Assembly: GCF_018283675.1 (NCBI RefSeq)
Contig: NZ_JAGVRK010000001.1
Location: 2,046,001 to 2,110,000 of the forward strand
Length of the DNA: 64,000 bases
Reading direction: 5' to 3'
From: Metabacillus flavus
GTDB lineage: Bacteria > Bacillota > Bacilli > Bacillales > Bacillaceae
In this document: in pieces, positions 26,454 through 34,269 of the stretch
How the letters are laid out: every line of letters begins with the position of its first letter
Numbering within the stretch: position 1 is the first letter of the stretch
Notes under the pieces: model-generated
What the model was told of the DNA's origin: nothing
Databases searched by the model: none
What the model saw: only the letters and a program-made list of their open reading frames with translations
Position numbers and translations under genes: made by a program

Positions 26454-27110
26454 TTAGTAATTAAGCTGTTTTAATTGGGAAAGAATTTCTGAAGGCTCTG
26501 CCCGATCTTTATAATCGGCTTTTGTATACTCATAAATAATATTCCCGCTTTGGTCGGCAATGTAGGTAGCGGATACAGGAAGACTCCAGGTTTCATCTCT
26601 ATTGTGCCCTGGAACATCCAATCCCTTTTCCTTATAAATTTCAATTAAATATTCAGGCATCCGGTAAACAAGATTAAAATCCTGTGCTGTACTGTTTTCT
26701 TTGTCACTTAATACATGAAAGGAAAGTTCATTTTTTTCTTTCGTACTTAAGGATGCATCAGGGCTTTCCGGACTGATGGCCACAAGTTCTGCTCCCGCTT
26801 CATGAATCTCATCCAGAATGGACTGATACGCTTTAAGCTCCATATTGCAATAAGGACACCATCCGCCTCTGTAAAATGTTATAACAGCAGGTCCTTTTTT
26901 CAGAATATCCGTAATGCTGATTTCCTTTCCTCTGGCATCCGGAAGAACGAAATTGGGAACTTGATCACCAACCTGAAGGCCCTTTCCTTCTTCAGAATCC
27001 TCAAGCTCTTGGATCGCTGTCTCCATTTTCTGCTGAGTTTCTATTGGAGTATTTTTCTTGAACTGCTCCAGATATGCCTTAAAGCCTTCACGAAGCTGTA
27101 CTTCAGCCAT
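26454..27110 (-). CDS. Peroxiredoxin-like AhpC/TSA family protein
   Basis: 218 residues from the ATG at 27110 (GGAGGATTTGAA upstream; residues encoded before it lack a site). The thioredoxin fold contains the redox motif FYRGGWCPYCNMELKAYQ, so two cysteines as CxxC. It is preceded by VPNFVLPDARGKEISI and followed by LVAISPESPDASLSTKEKNELSFHVLSD. The motif is like that of YkuU/YfhA-type thioredoxin-like peroxidases rather than typical 2-Cys AhpC. It probably reduces peroxides in the cytoplasm. It follows the TetR gene in the same direction, 73 bases apart, so the TetR protein may control it. Confidence 0.88.
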   Translation of the reverse strand: MAEVQLREGFKAYLEQFKKNTPIETQQKMETAIQELEDSEEGKGLQVGDQVPNFVLPDARGKEISITDILKKGPAVITFYRGGWCPYCNMELKAYQSILDEIHEAGAELVAISPESPDASLSTKEKNELSFHVLSDKENSTAQDFNLVYRMPEYLIEIYKEKGLDVPGHNRDETWSLPVSATYIADQSGNIIYEYTKADYKDRAEPSEILSQLKQLNY

Positions 27111-27182
27111 TTCAAATCCTCCTTCATATTCTATACTTGAAACCATGGTATCAAGTTTTGGCCAGTCTTGCTCCTTATATGC

Positions 27183-27797
27183 TTAACTGGACGATGAAAG
27201 CAGATCTTCCCTGTTGAAAAGCTGGCTCAAAACAGCAGAAAGTTCATCAGAACTCAGCTTAAAATCCGATTGATAAAGAGTGGACCTCAGCCTGAAGCCG
27301 TCAAGCAACAGCATGTACAGCTCCGCTGCCTTAGCAGGATCCAGCCCACTAGGGATTGTCCCATTCTGCTGTCCGGAACGTATCCATAATAGAGCAAACT
27401 GATAGAGGCTGTCATAGAAATCATCGAGGGCATCCCGTGCAGTTTGATGATCTGTTCGTGAAACTAAATAAACAAATATCTTCCCGATAATTTGTTCCGG
27501 ATCTTCCATCACTCTGATTTGTTCTGCTAATACGTCCGCTGGATCCAGCATGGCTTTTTGGCCTTCAGACAGCTTGTAAAAAAAACGGTCGTTGCTTTCT
27601 TCCAGAAGATTCTGCAGAACCTTTGCCATCAGGTCGTCTTTGCTTGACACGTAATGATAAATAGCACCTTTTGACAGACCTGTCATCTTCATTAATTCAG
27701 CAAACGTTGTCTGGTGGCAGCCTTTTTGTGCAATAAGCTGTTTAGCCGATTCTGCTATCAATTGCTCTGAACGAATACGTCTGGCAAGCTGTTTCAC
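27183..27797 (-). CDS. TetR/AcrR-family transcriptional regulator
   Basis: 204 residues. The N-terminal helix-turn-helix is typical: IAESAKQLIAQKGCHQTTFAELMKMTGLSKGAIYHYVSSKDDL. The C-terminal part is a helical ligand-binding and dimer domain ending in a Ser-rich tail. A palindromic site lies 27 bases upstream (27825-27841), consistent with autoregulation. The peroxiredoxin-like gene downstream and the ABM monooxygenase upstream are plausible targets, but this is inference from position. Confidence 0.9.
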   Translation of the reverse strand: MKQLARRIRSEQLIAESAKQLIAQKGCHQTTFAELMKMTGLSKGAIYHYVSSKDDLMAKVLQNLLEESNDRFFYKLSEGQKAMLDPADVLAEQIRVMEDPEQIIGKIFVYLVSRTDHQTARDALDDFYDSLYQFALLWIRSGQQNGTIPSGLDPAKAAELYMLLLDGFRLRSTLYQSDFKLSSDELSAVLSQLFNREDLLSSSS

Positions 27798-27824
27798 GAC
27801 ATCCCTCCCCTCATTATTATAAAA

Positions 27825-27841
27825 ACCGACCAGCGGTCTGT
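27825..27841. promoter_or_regulatory. Candidate TetR operator
   Basis: ACCGACCAGCGGTCTGT contains the palindrome GACC/GGTC with a 3-base centre and lies directly before the TetR gene start. TetR proteins often bind such ACCGAC...GGTCTGT arms. Confidence 0.5.
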
Positions 27842-27862
27842 AAATACGACACCATAAAATTA

Positions 27863-27883
27863 CCCGATCCTTTAAGGATCGGG
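27863..27883 (-). terminator. Terminator of the ABM monooxygenase gene
   Basis: Perfect 8-bp CCCGATCC / GGATCGGG stem seven bases after the stop, followed on the minus strand by TAATTTTAT, a weak T-tract. Confidence 0.65.
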
Positions 27884-27889
27884 ATTGTA

Positions 27890-28180
27890 TTAATCATCGT
27901 CATTAATAAATCGCTTTAATGTGAGGGGTTCTGCAAGTATTTTTTTAGCCGATGCGAAAAAAGTCTGGAAGTGTTCTGATCGATTGTGAACATCGATCGC
28001 ATGCTGATCTTTCCATTGCTCAAGCATAACAAACTGGTTTGAATTGCTTACTTCTTCAAATAGGCGGTAACTAACATTACCTTCTTCTTCTCTTGTAAGT
28101 TCAACTACCTGCTGCACTTTTTCAAGAAACACTTCCCGGTACTCTGGTTTCACATTCATATAGGCTGTAATGCTGATCAT
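27890..28180 (-). CDS. Antibiotic-biosynthesis-monooxygenase-domain protein (YgiN/YcnE-like)
   Basis: 96 residues, one ferredoxin-like ABM domain: MISITAYMNVKPEYREVFLEKVQQVVELTREEEGNVSYRLFEE and FVMLEQWKDQHAIDVHNRSEHFQTFF. Such small cofactor-free proteins are quinol monooxygenases or heme-degrading enzymes; here the HxxxxHF pattern is the YgiN type. The start has GAGGAGGAGT at good spacing. Encoded upstream of the TetR gene in the same direction, but with a terminator between. Confidence 0.82.
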   Translation of the reverse strand: MISITAYMNVKPEYREVFLEKVQQVVELTREEEGNVSYRLFEEVSNSNQFVMLEQWKDQHAIDVHNRSEHFQTFFASAKKILAEPLTLKRFINDDD

Positions 28181-28392
28181 TACGACTCCTCCTCTTCAAT
28201 CACAGACTGTTTCTGTTTATTCGTGAAATATTGCACGTGTCATTTAAATTTAAAGTAGCATGCTTTTGTTAGTCTATCAACGTATTTGCCTTTCATAATT
28301 CAGGCTGCGGTTCCTGTCACAAAAAGTTCGGTTTATCTTGAATGGACTATTTGATATTCTGTTGCTAGATAGGCTAAGCATGTTTAAAAAGA

Positions 28393-28420
28393 TGAAACCT
28401 TTTATTTAATACCCCGTATA
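28393..28420 (+). promoter_or_regulatory. Sigma-W type promoter of the Spo0M-like gene
   Basis: TGAAAC (28393-28398), 16 bases, CGTATA (28415-28420), an exact match to the sigma-W consensus, 34 bases before the ATG. In B. subtilis spo0M is reported in the sigma-W regulon, so the pairing fits. Confidence 0.78.
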
Positions 28421-28453
28421 CATGATATCGAATGAAAATGGAGAGGTTAAAAT

Positions 28454-28840
28454 ATGCTATTGAGAAAATGGATGTCCCGTCTTGGGATTGGCGCAGCTAA
28501 AATTGATCTTGTTTTAGACAGCGAAATCTATAAACAAGGAGACGTCATACATGGACGCTACGATATTTATGGGGGAACCATTGAACAAAAATTGAAAAGA
28601 ATTGAATCCGATCTTGTTCAAACGCAAAATGGAAAAGAAACCCACATTTTGAATAACTGTATTTACACTGCATCCACCGTCATGGCAGATGAGAATCGGG
28701 CGATATCCTTTAAATGCAGATTACCTGAGCATTTACCTCTGACGGATGAAAAGACAAGCTACAAGTTTGTCACAAAACTCATTTTTGATAATGGGACGGA
28801 CAGTCTGGATCATGATGAAATCAGGGTCATCTCACTATAA
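28454..28840 (+). CDS. Short Spo0M-like arrestin-fold protein
   Basis: 128 residues, about half the length of Spo0M (~258). It matches the N-terminal beta-sandwich: LGIGAAKIDLVLDSEIYKQGDVIHGRYDIYGGTIEQKLKRIESDLV, and FKCRLPEHLPLTDEKTSYKFVTKLIFDNGTDSLDHDEIRVI. The second domain is absent and its loss leaves a clean ending, not a frameshift, so this looks like a single-domain member. Spo0M controls sporulation and cell envelope behaviour in B. subtilis. The ATG has GGAGAGG. An exact sigma-W promoter precedes it; a terminator follows. Confidence 0.85.
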   Translation: MLLRKWMSRLGIGAAKIDLVLDSEIYKQGDVIHGRYDIYGGTIEQKLKRIESDLVQTQNGKETHILNNCIYTASTVMADENRAISFKCRLPEHLPLTDEKTSYKFVTKLIFDNGTDSLDHDEIRVISL

Positions 28841-28901
28841 ACCGTCCGCTTCAAGCTTAACGAAAGGATCGGCCCAAGCATCCAATACCTTTGAACCGGC
28901 T

Positions 28902-28939
28902 AAAAACGGGAAGCTGTCAATCAGCCTTCCCGTTTTTTT
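28902..28939. terminator. Terminator between the Spo0M-like and SGNH genes
   Basis: AAAAACGGGAAGCTG / CAGCCTTCCCGTTTTTTT (one mismatch), strong on the plus strand, between convergent genes. Confidence 0.85.
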
Positions 28940-29579
28940 ATCCTAAAGAATGGGTAACCGAATGAATCCAGGATTTCGCCATTAGCAGATTACCCGTCGA
29001 AGTCATATGAACTCCATCTGTGGTTAAAGGAATGCCCTCATTTATCTGAAGAACTTCAGTGAACGCCTGGTGGGCCGGAACTAAAATTGCGTGATATTTC
29101 AAAGCAAGTTCATTTACTGTATTTATGTAAGGAACCAGCTTCTTATTCCCCTCTGATTGAAGATCTTCTTCAATCACTGTAGGCTGCATCAAGATAAGCC
29201 TGGCTGTCGTTTTTTCTATCGCTTTATTTATTATTTGTTCATAAATTTCTTTAAATTCATCAGGGAGCACCTGTTTCTTGCCTGGCTGATCGAGCTGTCT
29301 CCAGACGTCATTTATCCCAATGGATACCGAAAGAAAATCGGGCTTCTCATTTATAACATCCCTTTCCCATCGTGTAGCAAGATCCGTCACACGGTTGCCG
29401 CTGACTCCCCTGTTGCATATCTCTATTTGGCTGCTCATTCCTTCTGATACATAGTAATCTCTTATTAACCGCACATATCCATGTCCAAGGTTTTCAGGAT
29501 CGGATTTTCTCCCGGAATCCGTAATACTGTCTCCAATAAAAACTATTTTTCCAACTGGCAAGTTTTTATGTGCAAACAC
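28938..29579 (-). CDS. SGNH/GDSL-family hydrolase
   Basis: 213 residues. The catalytic Ser is in IVFIGDSITD near residue 17; the oxyanion Gly/Asn are in NRGVSGNRVTDL and SVSIGINDVW; Asp and His are in LTTDGVHMTSTGN. No signal peptide is present, so the enzyme is probably cytoplasmic, an esterase or thioesterase of unknown substrate. The start is GTG at 29579 with AAGGAGCG upstream. It is divergent from the YueD-like gene, the two starts being 81 bases apart. Confidence 0.9.
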   Translation of the reverse strand: MFAHKNLPVGKIVFIGDSITDSGRKSDPENLGHGYVRLIRDYYVSEGMSSQIEICNRGVSGNRVTDLATRWERDVINEKPDFLSVSIGINDVWRQLDQPGKKQVLPDEFKEIYEQIINKAIEKTTARLILMQPTVIEEDLQSEGNKKLVPYINTVNELALKYHAILVPAHQAFTEVLQINEGIPLTTDGVHMTSTGNLLMAKSWIHSVTHSLG

Positions 29580-29660
29580 TGGCGTTCGCTCCTTTTCATG
29601 CGATATAGTGATAGCAATTGTATGATTATCATTCTATCATAAGAGCCTGGAGGCATACTC

Positions 29661-30413
29661 ATGAAAACTTTTATTATTACAGGTACATCAAGAGGTCTTG
29701 GGGAAGAGCTGGCCTCTCAATTACTGAAAACAGATCATTATGTTATCTGTCTATCAAGATCAAAAAGCGGCATGCTCAAGCAGAAAGCAGAAGAGAGAAA
29801 GGCTCCGCTCCTCGAAATTCAAGCAGATTTAACGGCAGCAGATTCCATTCCGGATCTTATGGAACATATTTTTTCTTCCATTCCTGCAGAAGGTCTGCAA
29901 GGCATTTATTTACTGAATAATGCGGGTACCGTTCAGCCCGTTGCACCCGCAGAACTTGCATCAGCAGGTGAAATGGTTCAAAACATATCCATCAACCTCA
30001 TAGCTCCCATGGTATTAACGGCTGAATTTATAAAAAGAACGGCTGATATCCCTGCTGAAAAGAGAATAATGAATATCTCATCCGGCGCTGCCAGGAATTC
30101 CTATGAAGGCTGGAGCAGCTATTGCTCTGCTAAAGCTGGTCTAGATCATTTTTCGCGCTGCATCGCTGAAGAACAAAAACATAGAGAAAATGGGATTAAA
30201 TGTGTCTCGATCGCTCCAGGTGTCGTTGATACAAGTATGCAGGAGCATATCCGCAGCCTTGAAGAAGGCAGGTTCCCTCAGCAGGCCAAATTTATTAAAT
30301 TAAAAAAAGAAGGAAAGCTTTATTCGCCTACTTTTGCCGCTGAGAAACTGCTCACAGTACTCTTTGATGATCAATTTGGCAGCGAGGTGATTATGGATAT
30401 CCGCGGCGTATGA
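29661..30413 (+). CDS. yueD: Short-chain dehydrogenase, (S)-benzoin-forming benzil reductase (YueD-like)
   Basis: 250 residues. The SDR fold shows TFIITGTSRGLGEELASQLL, LLNNAG, the active site NISSGAARNSYEGWSSYCSAKAGL (Ser, Tyr, Lys) and SIAPGVVDTSMQEHIRS. The NSYEGWS.YCSAKAGLD and APGVVDT.MQ segments match B. subtilis YueD, which reduces diketones such as benzil with NADPH. The physiological substrate is unknown. The ATG has GAGCCTGGAGGC-type pairing. Divergent from the SGNH gene. Confidence 0.87.
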   Translation: MKTFIITGTSRGLGEELASQLLKTDHYVICLSRSKSGMLKQKAEERKAPLLEIQADLTAADSIPDLMEHIFSSIPAEGLQGIYLLNNAGTVQPVAPAELASAGEMVQNISINLIAPMVLTAEFIKRTADIPAEKRIMNISSGAARNSYEGWSSYCSAKAGLDHFSRCIAEEQKHRENGIKCVSIAPGVVDTSMQEHIRSLEEGRFPQQAKFIKLKKEGKLYSPTFAAEKLLTVLFDDQFGSEVIMDIRGV

Positions 30414-30487
30414 ACTATACCCCTGTATCGGGTTCAAGAGAAAGGGCATCATCCCTCCAAGTACCCTGTCGGCTAACCGATGTATAT

Positions 30488-30528
30488 GATCAAAGAACCC
30501 GCTTACTCAAGTAAGCGGGTTCTGATCA
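30488..30528. terminator. Terminator between convergent YueD-like and VanW genes
   Basis: A 13-bp perfect stem AGAACCCGCTTAC / GTAAGCGGGTTCT with a TCAA loop, extended by GATCA/TGATC, about 90 bases after the yueD stop. Confidence 0.75.
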
Positions 30529-30532
30529 TTTA

Positions 30533-31440
30533 TTAGCTTTTCACCGTCTGTGCTGCACTCAATACTTGAATGGTCATGGATCCATTTGCTTCATCAACTG
30601 TCGAACGGATCAAAACAGGGAAATCCTTGCTGTTCTCAAATTTAAAATCCGGTCCGCCCCATGAAACCGTAGCATCTTTATCCTTAGGCACATATCCAAC
30701 CTGTTTGGAATGGTGGTGCAGTTCAATAATTTCAAGTCCGGCATTTTCTACAGCGTTGTAAAGAGTAGAGGATGTCTGGCAGATTCCTCCACCAACCCCT
30801 TCGACAAACTCTTTATTCACGATCTCAAGTGCTTTTTGATAGCCTCTTGCTTCCGTTCTTTCGCCAACGATTAAATTGTAGTAAAAACGGTCTCCAGGAC
30901 CAAGCACAATGTTATTAATCGAGTTTGAAGACAGCTTAATATTATGGACCCGGCCTTTAACCGCAGGATTAAAAGCTGTTTTGTATTCACCGATTACTTG
31001 ATTGGTAATCCCGCTTATGTCTTCTGCTTTTACATTCGGGACACTTTCTTCAATTGGAAGAGTAATTTGGCTTTCATAAGCACTTAAGTTTTGAAGCATG
31101 CCAGATGTTTTTTCTTCATCGAGGACTACTCTTTTCTGCCCCTCTGAAAACTGTCCGTTGGCGCCTAACTTTGCCGGCACCATGGGCTGGTCGATTTTCT
31201 TTGCAAGGTCATCTGCGATTGAATCTGCATCTATATCACCATTCGAGGAATCGTACGTATAAAGAACATCATTTGTTCTGGAATCAATTAACTCCACTTT
31301 GCGGTTGAAATTTTTTGCTTCGAGAACTGTCTCTTTTGTCATTAAATCTTCCGCCTTGGTTACTTCCGCTGTGTCCCCCCTGCTGCTGCACATCCTCCAG
31401 CAAACAATAGTCCTAACACAATGACTGTTTGTTTTAACAA
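30533..31440 (-). pseudogene. VanW-family lipoprotein gene with a frameshift in a poly-G run
   Basis: The large downstream part is a clear VanW protein (VHNIKLSSNSINNIVLGPGDRFYYN; VGGGICQTSSTLYNAVENAGLEIIELHHHSKQVGYVPKDKDATVSWGG). Its own frame runs upstream without a signal peptide. In another frame a TTG start at 31440 (GGGAGAGAG upstream) begins a lipoprotein signal, MLKQTVIVLGLLFAGGC, that stops after ten more codons. The two frames join at a run of six G (31375-31380, C on plus strand); seven G would restore one lipoprotein of about 300 residues. So it is either a true mutation, a phase-variable tract or a sequencing error. Family roles are in envelope/surface functions, unproven. Confidence 0.8.
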
Positions 31441-31526
31441 TTGCTCTCTCTCCCAATTCACTATTTATTTCTTGCTCCCCTATAAAACGTTTAAACCATG
31501 GAAAATGTTTCATATTTTAATAGTAG

Positions 31527-31656
31527 GCTCCAAACTTGGCTGTTGATCTCTGCTGGCAATCGTTTTCCGCGGGCGGGCGGTGAGCCCGAAGGAGTCTCAT
31601 GCCTTCCGCTCCAATTAACAGGTGTTAAATAAACAACATAAAGCTTTAACAAAACC
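31527..31656. repeat. MITE-like intergenic repeat, internally deleted copy
   Basis: About 130 bp. Its ends (CTCCAAACTTGGCTGTTGAT left; TTAAAGC...TTATGTTG from the right, read inverted) match the terminal inverted repeats of the element at 52421-52603 in the opposite orientation. The middle keeps GGGCGGGCGGTGAGCC and TCTCATGCCTTCCGCTCCAA but lacks about 50 bp of the internal hairpin. No coding capacity. The rest of the intergenic stretch to 31814 is AT-rich and shows no gene. Confidence 0.78.
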
Positions 31657-31814
31657 TAATAATAAGAGAATATTAAATCCATTCCTTGGATGAATCCAAT
31701 AAATTATGGAATGAACACCTATAGATTTTACCACTTAAGAGAAATGACACATGTGTATATAGTACCATTTTCACCAAAAAACTAAACTATTCGGCTTATG
31801 ATGGAAAGAGGATA

Positions 31815-31885
31815 AAAGAAAAAAGAAGCAGTGTCACGATTCAGGTTAATGATATTAGTGACTGAATCGGCCTGCTTCTTTTTTC
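31815..31885. terminator. Terminator of the DCC gene, long inverted repeat
   Basis: Arms GAAAAAAGAAGCAG...CGATTCAG and CTGAATCG..CTGCTTCTTTTTTC with a 17-base loop, three bases after the minus-strand stop; T-runs on both strands. Confidence 0.8.
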
Positions 31886-31888
31886 AAA

Positions 31889-32254
31889 TCAATCATACCG
31901 GGGCTGGCTGTAACGGCCAAACCACTTGAACCGGCTTGTAGATACTTTAGAGTAAAACATCTCTGCTGCCTTTATCACGAATGGAACATACATAATGATG
32001 CCAAGCGGCTTGGTAAGTGGCATGGATAGAAAAATCTTCCTTAATGCATGCGCTCCGGCCAAGACCTCTTCATCTTTTGTAATCATATGAATTTTTTCAA
32101 GTAAAGGAAGATCTCTCAAGAATGCAAAGGGAGTTTCTTCTATCGTTTGTATAGAAGACCATTTAATTCTGCAGCGCCAGTCTAATGAGGAAAGGGATTT
32201 TTTTAAATGAAAACATAATGGACACTGTGCATCATAAAACACGACATGCTTCAA
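31889..32254 (-). CDS. Thiol-disulfide oxidoreductase, DCC family (DUF393)
   Basis: 121 residues. The DCC family motif is FYDAQCPLCFHLKKSL near the N-terminus (YDAxCPLC), giving a CxxC redox pair. The C-terminal segment is amphipathic and ends RFKWFGRYSQPRYD. The family is described as putative thiol-disulfide oxidoreductases; real substrates are unknown. It starts at the ATG 32254 with GGAGGAG upstream, 44 bases from the panE stop, and may share the panE transcript. Confidence 0.85.
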   Translation of the reverse strand: MKHVVFYDAQCPLCFHLKKSLSSLDWRCRIKWSSIQTIEETPFAFLRDLPLLEKIHMITKDEEVLAGAHALRKIFLSMPLTKPLGIIMYVPFVIKAAEMFYSKVSTSRFKWFGRYSQPRYD

Positions 32255-32298
32255 AATATCTCCTCCTATACCTGTTCATTACCACAATGCGAAGCAGC

Positions 32299-33222
32299 TT
32301 AAAACGAGGATTCCCTGGATTTTTCATATAGTTTTAAATTTGAGTAAACAGCCTGCAAATTCGGAACTGATACACCTGTCTCACTTGCCATACTATAAAG
32401 ATATCCGTGCAGATGGTCTGCTTCAACATTTCCGTGTTTTTCCATGTCTCTTTGCATAGAAGATTTCATTGTATAGCTTATCTGATCGATTGTTTGCATA
32501 TGTTTCTCTGTAATGTGTCCGGATAGAGGTGCATATGCCTGTCTCATTACAGATTCCAATTCTTTAAACAACCGCGCTAGAAATTCTCTCGATTCATGCA
32601 CCTTTCTAATCGGCCCGATCGGCTGTCTGAAAAGTGTCGTTACACCTGACATAGCTGCGATAAAAAGATACTTCTCCCACATGTCCTGCACAATCGAGCG
32701 GCTTGCTTTAGCATCACTTTTGCTTCCATCAAATGCATGCTCGACATCCCGAACCCTTTCCGGCATACTCCCATCCCATTCCCCAAAAACGAAACGGTGG
32801 GTCTGGCTGGTCTGAATAATGAAACCCTCCGGTGAAAGGTCAGACTCAATGAAACACAGGCCCCCTAGCACCTGATGAGCAGAAAAACGCTCTTTCAGCT
32901 TATGTATATGATCCATCCCATTCAGCATCGGAATAATTACCTTATTATCCTGAACGTACGGCTCAATATCGGATAGCGCCTGATCAATCTGGTAGGCTTT
33001 TGTACTAAGAAGGATCACATCGTATGCTCCTTGATCTCCGCTTAGGATGGTTTTTGGCTGAAAGCTGAAATCCCCGTGAACACTTTTTATAATCAGGCCT
33101 GTTTCAGCAAGCTGCCGATTCCGTTTTTCCCTTACAAGAAACGTTACATCCTGTTCGTTTTCGGCCAGTCTTCCTCCAAAATATCCCCCAACAGCTCCTG
33201 CTCCAACAACCAAAAATTTCAT
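32299..33222 (-). CDS. panE: 2-dehydropantoate 2-reductase
   Basis: 307 residues. The N-terminal Rossmann fold MKFLVVGAGAVGGYFGGRLAEN is followed by ILLSTKAYQID and the substrate-binding MLNGMDH. The C-terminal domain has SSMQRDMEKHGNVEADHLHGYLYS, typical of ApbA/PanE. It reduces ketopantoate to pantoate with NADPH in coenzyme A synthesis. The ATG has AGGGGGAGG. B. subtilis carries two such proteins (YlbQ, YkpB); which one this is cannot be told. Confidence 0.9.
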   Translation of the reverse strand: MKFLVVGAGAVGGYFGGRLAENEQDVTFLVREKRNRQLAETGLIIKSVHGDFSFQPKTILSGDQGAYDVILLSTKAYQIDQALSDIEPYVQDNKVIIPMLNGMDHIHKLKERFSAHQVLGGLCFIESDLSPEGFIIQTSQTHRFVFGEWDGSMPERVRDVEHAFDGSKSDAKASRSIVQDMWEKYLFIAAMSGVTTLFRQPIGPIRKVHESREFLARLFKELESVMRQAYAPLSGHITEKHMQTIDQISYTMKSSMQRDMEKHGNVEADHLHGYLYSMASETGVSVPNLQAVYSNLKLYEKSRESSF

Positions 33223-33299
33223 TTGTTACCTCCCCCTTCATTCCCCGTTACTCAAATTATACACGAACATGGAAAAAGAAGGAAAAATCCGGACTGTAT

Positions 33300-34175
33300 T
33301 CAAGCAGGCTGTTTCTTATTCATCCAAAAGACACCAAGAAGAATCATAACCCCCCCTGTTAGTGCTGAAACTGCCATTCTTTCTTGCAGGAGGACTGCTC
33401 CTGCAGCCAAGGTAAATAGAGGCTCAATATACAGAAAAGCGGCCACGCTTGAGGCATTCATCCTTGATAACGCCTTTCCCCAAAACCAATAGGCGGCTGC
33501 AGAAACAAAGATTGCCAGAAAAAGAAGGTGCGCCCATTGATGTTCAGGCATTGTAACTAAAGCATGCCAGCCCCCATTTCTTATCGTAAACGGAAGCATC
33601 AGCAGAGAACCAATGACACTCGTGTAAAACGCAATCGTGATTATTGGGTAAGGCACAAATAACTTTTTTAATAAGATGGAGTAAATCGCCCAATTAAGTG
33701 TACTGAGCACCATTAATGCAACACCTGCATTAGATGAAGCTTTAAATCCCTCACTATAAGCGACAAAAAGTACACCTGCGAGGGCGGCAGCCATCCCGAA
33801 CACTTTGCTTTTCGTCATGTTCTCCCCTAAAAGTGCGGCCGATAGTATGACGGTAAAAACCGGGGAACAGGCAATCAGCCAGCCTGCGGAAACGGCATCA
33901 ATGTATTGAAGAGCCAGCACTTGAATCCACTGATGAATGAACACACCGGAAACACCCAGGATTACAAGCTGGGGTATATGCTTCAATCTGATAGCTAAAG
34001 GGATATTAAAAACGGCACCTGCCAGTCCAAGAAGTAAAGAAGCCAGTCCGAATCTTGACGCCACGATTGTATAAGGATCCAGGTTCTGAAGCAAAGATTT
34101 ACTGGATACAAAGGAAACTCCCCAAAAAGCAACCGCTGCTAATGCATATAATTTAAAGACAAATCCCTCTCGCAA
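33300..34175 (-). CDS. EamA/DMT-family transporter
   Basis: 291 residues with ten membrane helices in two EamA repeats (AAVAFWGVSFVSSKSLLQNLDPYTIVASRFGLASLL; ALMVLSTLNWAIYSILLKKLF). Export or import of a small metabolite by the drug/metabolite transporter superfamily; no substrate can be read off. The start has a GGAGGTATAGTT-type site. Monocistronic, with about 77 bases before panE and 94 before the MFS gene. Confidence 0.88.
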   Translation of the reverse strand: MREGFVFKLYALAAVAFWGVSFVSSKSLLQNLDPYTIVASRFGLASLLLGLAGAVFNIPLAIRLKHIPQLVILGVSGVFIHQWIQVLALQYIDAVSAGWLIACSPVFTVILSAALLGENMTKSKVFGMAAALAGVLFVAYSEGFKASSNAGVALMVLSTLNWAIYSILLKKLFVPYPIITIAFYTSVIGSLLMLPFTIRNGGWHALVTMPEHQWAHLLFLAIFVSAAAYWFWGKALSRMNASSVAAFLYIEPLFTLAAGAVLLQERMAVSALTGGVMILLGVFWMNKKQPA

Positions 34176-34269
34176 AACTATACCTCCAGAGTAAGACCTG
34201 TCCTTATATATATGCTGTTAAGGTTTGTTCAGCACAAAATCGCCAATTCCATATAAGACTCCCATGACT

